Below are positions 62,501 to 64,000 of a DNA stretch of 64,000 nucleotides, piece by piece (the stretch's first letter is position 1; every line of letters begins with the position of its first letter). The DNA comes from an uncultured Selenomonadaceae bacterium. Its GTDB lineage: Bacteria; Bacillota; Negativicutes; Selenomonadales; Selenomonadaceae. Position numbers and translations under genes: made by a program. Below the pieces are notes generated by a model that saw only the letters and a list, made by a program, of their open reading frames with translations, ran no database searches and had not been told where the DNA came from. The DNA is taken from NCBI GenBank assembly GCA_905234175.1, contig CAJOGX010000006.1, forward strand, positions 17,585 through 81,584, written 5' to 3'.

Positions 62501-63126
62501 TCAGAGGAAATGATAACGTAGCCGCTCTCGCCGCCCGTCATCGAGTCGAGATTTACCGTGACGTAATTCACGCCGTCGAAAAGCAGATTTTCTATCGGAG
62601 TGCTGGTGCCGCCGTTGCTGATTTTGAAGTTGTGGAAGTCGCTCAAAACGGAGGCGTCGCCGTCAGCTGACAGGTTTTGGAAAGTCAAAGTTATATCGCG
62701 TGAATAGAGCGTAAGGCAGCCGTTTCTGTCGCGTTCGCGCAGGGATTTTTCTGGAATGGCGTCGGCGAAGGAAATTCTGTCGTCGGCGGGCGCGAAGTCG
62801 GCGAAAGTTATATTGCTGACGCCGGAGCCGACTGAAAAAATATCAATACCGCCGGCGCCCGCAACAGTTACGTTGTTGCCGGTGATTTTCAGGTTGTCGG
62901 ATTTGTCGGTGCCGGTGACGTTCCAGCTGGCGGGAATTGTAACAGCCTGGCGGCAGGCGTCGCTTTCGGTATCGGCGGTGTAAAATTTGTCAGCGGTGAC
63001 GGTGCCAATAACAACGTCGTCGGAGTCGGCTTCGTTTTTGAAAGCTGCGAGCGAATCGAAAACGGTTTCGCCGTTAGAGTCGAGGCTGGAGTTTACGATA
63101 AAGACGCCGGCTTCCTGTGCTGAGGT
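59563..63126 (-). CDS. Giant surface/secreted protein, downstream part after a frameshift: five repeats and a C-type lectin domain
   Basis: This open frame of about 1188 codons has no proper start: it opens after a TAG at 63127-63129 and runs to 59563. Reading continues the sequence of the VWA-containing frame upstream, which is in another phase, so both belong to one gene. It contains five repeats of about 165-190 residues with the pattern ENWxATGTxxDDxINVxG, DTISxxxGV and FTDKIAxxSL. A C-type lectin-like domain (about 60690-61175: YNGHRYKVF, WDEAKAYAESLGGHLVTITD, WLGGY, NDFIPSG, VEWD) is inserted between repeats three and four, and an Ala/Glu/Thr-rich stretch splits repeat two. Probably an exported adhesin; export signal not visible. 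Confidence 0.8.
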   Translation of the reverse strand, partial: TSAQEAGVFIVNSSLDSNGETVFDSLAAFKNEADSDDVVIGTVTADKFYTADTESDACRQAVTIPASWNVTGTDKSDNLKITGNNVTVAGAGGIDIFSVGSGVSNITFADFAPADDRISFADAIPEKSLRERDRNGCLTLYSRDITLTFQNLSADGDASVLSDFHNFKISNGGTSTPIENLLFDGVNYVTVNLDSMTGGESGYVIISSDNTDKIPSASLVASYDDAIYEQIGLVKPGNVYVADDHDYAYEQQIFVPEGWDATGTENDDTINVTGDRTTISGNKGNDQISIGSGVKHIIITDLDLGATVETSPATLEPAAETEETPVLLMSMAVAPADETFEPTFLLASAAVETEPTFLLAAEDSNSETIQPDKDALIFADKIDKDSLVWTFDPEAVTLASDDLEIVMYGVTELSDNILNYEITTGGVTNKIQELLKVTVDEVTVNLDAAADSTGSFYISEYNLSSSPTADFGGSTGADDTVIGTVAQEKVYAAASNSVRQIINVAENWNASATDKNDRLNVLGSATVASGDGTDTISVAGGAVNLTFADFDTSDQLIFEDLIAKGSMLQKVDGDSVIIYSDEISIAWQGVTELTSEILDYSFNNGSTRATIEELLVPDTIVAVDLESVPESETGEFVIVDYANDTLQNAEFFADDGSAWYNGHRYKVFSDVNTTWDEAKAYAESLGGHLVTITDAGEQAAVETLLQAETAPKNSYWLGGYREGSVYDEGWQWLTGETIPAGSAATLEGAAYSNWSFRQPDSDGTSDATALMLYYNQNYYSRFGQWNDFIPSGINGQEFFGVENIGLIVEWDTGEENVGTVTEDKVYEAENDSDSYRQAITVDENWLATATDGDDSINVTGDNATIVSGGGRDTISIGRGVKTVTFADIDTAADKIIFTDKIAENSLLQTAGENEVTLASDDISLVWQGTGTLTDNILNYTVNNGGDTNTILDLLEVQVEQVTVKLGEVSENETGYFVVANGNKNSLPTAEFELAKEIRGTVVGSVTTENFYVADTLASAFRQNLDVTENWYANGTAKNDFINVNGDAATIASGLGNDTISVAGGVSSITLTDFNTAADILIFTDKIATESLKQETGENLINLVSDDFSITFSGVDELTEELLGYTFNNGDTKNTISELLAPKESPGIDDLPTPTIDEVTVNPDASMRMSLSHWSYGFNPPVTSETTT
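59690..63020 (-). repeat. Five tandem protein-coding repeats of the giant gene
   Basis: Approximate units, in order of transcription: 63020-62470, 62469-61700 (contains an Ala/Glu/Thr-rich insertion), 61700-61180, 60685-60135 and 60134-59690; the lectin domain lies between the third and fourth. Sequence similarity is clear at protein level and moderate at DNA level. Confidence 0.8.
60690..61175 (-). other. C-type lectin-like domain inside the giant protein
   Basis: About 160 residues with the order of conserved elements expected for a CTLD: YNGHRYKVF, WDEAKAYAESLGGHL, YWLGG, WQWLTGE, YSNWSFRQPDS, GQWNDF and a final VEWD strand. The domain probably binds carbohydrate or protein. Its four disulfide cysteines are missing, as is common in bacterial versions. 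Confidence 0.82.
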
Positions 63127-64000
63127 CTACAGCGAAAACGTTAGTAGTTTGCGCAACAATATCCTGCGCGATTTGCTTAAAAATTTCAAGGTAGTCAACC
63201 GAATTTATATCGTAGAATTTTCCGTTGTCAGGCTCTGTACCGGTAGCATTGGCGAGCGGCTCCCATTCATCCTGGCAGGTTCTTGGATCTTCCCAATTAG
63301 CGTTTGGATCTGTTTTCAGTATCCCAACAACATCAAGTACTACATTCGCTTCCTGCATTTCTGTCAGAACAGTTTCTGCCGTAACATAAGTCGAATTTGA
63401 AGAATCGTTTTCGTTATATCCCGAATCCGTAAGGACAATGAATCTTTTACTTACATTTTCACGAAAATCCATTGTCTGGATAGCCTGCTGAATCGCCGTT
63501 AAGCCGTATTCGCCGCCGTCAGGAGTTCCAATGTTGCTGATATAATCTGTAAAAGCGCCAGTATCCGTGGTGAAATTTGAAGTTGAGCCGTCGGCAGTTG
63601 CGAACTTATGAATATCTAACGAACCGTAGTCACCAAATTTAACGACGCCCAAACGAAAAGTTATGTTGTCGCTATCCAGAGACCTTGCGAAAGAAGAAAC
63701 AGCATTTGTAACGCGTTCAATATATTTGTCCATACTGCCGCTGATGTCAAACAAAAATACAACATCAGTAGCAGATTTCAGCAAGCCGCCGCTGCCGCCA
63801 GGCGTGGTATCGCTGTCAGTGCCGCCGGTAGTTGTATCGCTGTCTGTGTCGCCGCCGAGGGTAATATTTCCGCCGCTGGGGTCAACAATATTCAGCGTGT
63901 GGTTCGCCTGCCCGAGGAAGGTTATGCTGCCGTCGCCGACTTTTACAACTAAATCGCTGCCGCTGTTGACGCTGGAAATTTCGCCCGTGAAATCTGTCTG
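63074..64000 (-). CDS. Giant surface/secreted protein, upstream part with VWA domain (5' end outside the window)
   Basis: This frame is open to the right edge of the window and runs to a stop at 63074. It encodes a beta-rich stretch like those of large RTX-type proteins (LVVKVGDGSITFLGQANHTL), a linker of repeated SDTTTGG, and a von Willebrand factor A domain with the metal-site motif DISGSMD, TDSG and a distal aspartate. After QTTNVFAVDLS the reading continues only if the frame changes, since the next frame holds AQEAGVFIVNSSL in the right place. VWA domains mediate metal-dependent adhesion; function here is inferred. Confidence 0.78.
   Translation of the reverse strand, partial: QTDFTGEISSVNSGSDLVVKVGDGSITFLGQANHTLNIVDPSGGNITLGGDTDSDTTTGGTDSDTTPGGSGGLLKSATDVVFLFDISGSMDKYIERVTNAVSSFARSLDSDNITFRLGVVKFGDYGSLDIHKFATADGSTSNFTTDTGAFTDYISNIGTPDGGEYGLTAIQQAIQTMDFRENVSKRFIVLTDSGYNENDSSNSTYVTAETVLTEMQEANVVLDVVGILKTDPNANWEDPRTCQDEWEPLANATGTEPDNGKFYDINSVDYLEIFKQIAQDIVAQTTNVFAVDLSTGSRRLYRKLQPRL
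63113..63127 (-). other. Frameshift site splitting the giant gene
   Basis: The minus strand reads CTCAGCACAGGAAG. The upstream frame gives DLSTGSR and a stop 12 codons later; skipping one base or adding two or five restores the repeat consensus (DLSTAQEAGVF). An AGCAC-type short repeat collapse (loss of 5 bases) would explain it. Whether it is a mutation, sequencing error or programmed event cannot be decided here. Confidence 0.75.

Noticed and set aside
59690..63020. CRISPR-like or satellite repeats in the giant gene
   Set aside because: The repeats are long, diverged and protein-coding in one frame, with no short direct repeats and spacers.

Overview
The window looks like a chromosomal segment of a Negativicutes bacterium (Selenomonadales-like, a Firmicute with an outer membrane). 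It combines Gram-positive-style genes (SpoIIAA/RsbW/RsbU-type partner switching, Bacillus-type PurF with a CxxCF end, MurQ-MupG muropeptide recycling, mannose-family PTS) with a full outer-membrane toolkit (MlaE-MlaF-MlaD, TolC, TamB, an Omp85/BamA protein). Most genes have strong Shine-Dalgarno sites, and TTG/GTG starts are frequent. This placement is inferred from gene content only; no rRNA or other marker was available.

Layout. 1-6786: the 3' end of uvrB, an XRE-methyltransferase fusion, then a partner-switching module (STAS antagonist, anti-sigma-like kinase, two SpoIIE-type phosphatases with nearly identical catalytic halves but different sensors). 6922-10698: an aldo/keto reductase and gyrA. 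10769-14901 (minus strand): a membrane-bound [NiFe] hydrogenase operon. 14987-20073: cobalamin C20-methyltransferase, a lipoprotein metal-chelate binding protein, an orphan YopX protein, a secreted unknown, MetY and an aldose-epimerase-like protein. 20140-24120 (minus): a Tat-exported FAD oxidoreductase and a PTS IIB-IIC-IID operon, with a decayed copy of the IID 3' end. 24274-32962: mnmE-mnmG, purF, nitroreductase, yraN, comM-like and a MATE exporter. 33115-37756 (minus): glycosyltransferase, SEC-C methionine aminopeptidase, DEAD-box helicase, ABM protein, PPi-type phosphofructokinase. 37912-41435: polysaccharide deacetylase, murQ, mupG and an NlpC/P60 hydrolase (cell-wall recycling). 41485-41556: tRNA-Arg(CCG). 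41688-48243: the shape and division block mreBCD, mrdA, minC, minD, and two minE genes, the first only 59 codons long. 48343-59098: the envelope block mlaE-mlaF-mlaD-tolC-tamB-bamA, followed by a DUF805 protein. 59563-64000 (minus): a very large VWA / C-type lectin / five-repeat surface protein that runs off the right edge and is split by a frameshift near 63121.

The observations I rate highest are the short MinE paralogue lacking the topological-specificity domain beside a full minE; a dispersed intergenic element of three hairpins (three copies, one compensatory base-pair change between two of them); the frameshifted lectin/VWA giant protein; and the twin phosphatases that share a catalytic half but read different signals. 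No CRISPR array, insertion sequence or prophage block was seen. No gene-free stretch exceeds 300 bases; the longest (41436-41687) holds the tRNA.
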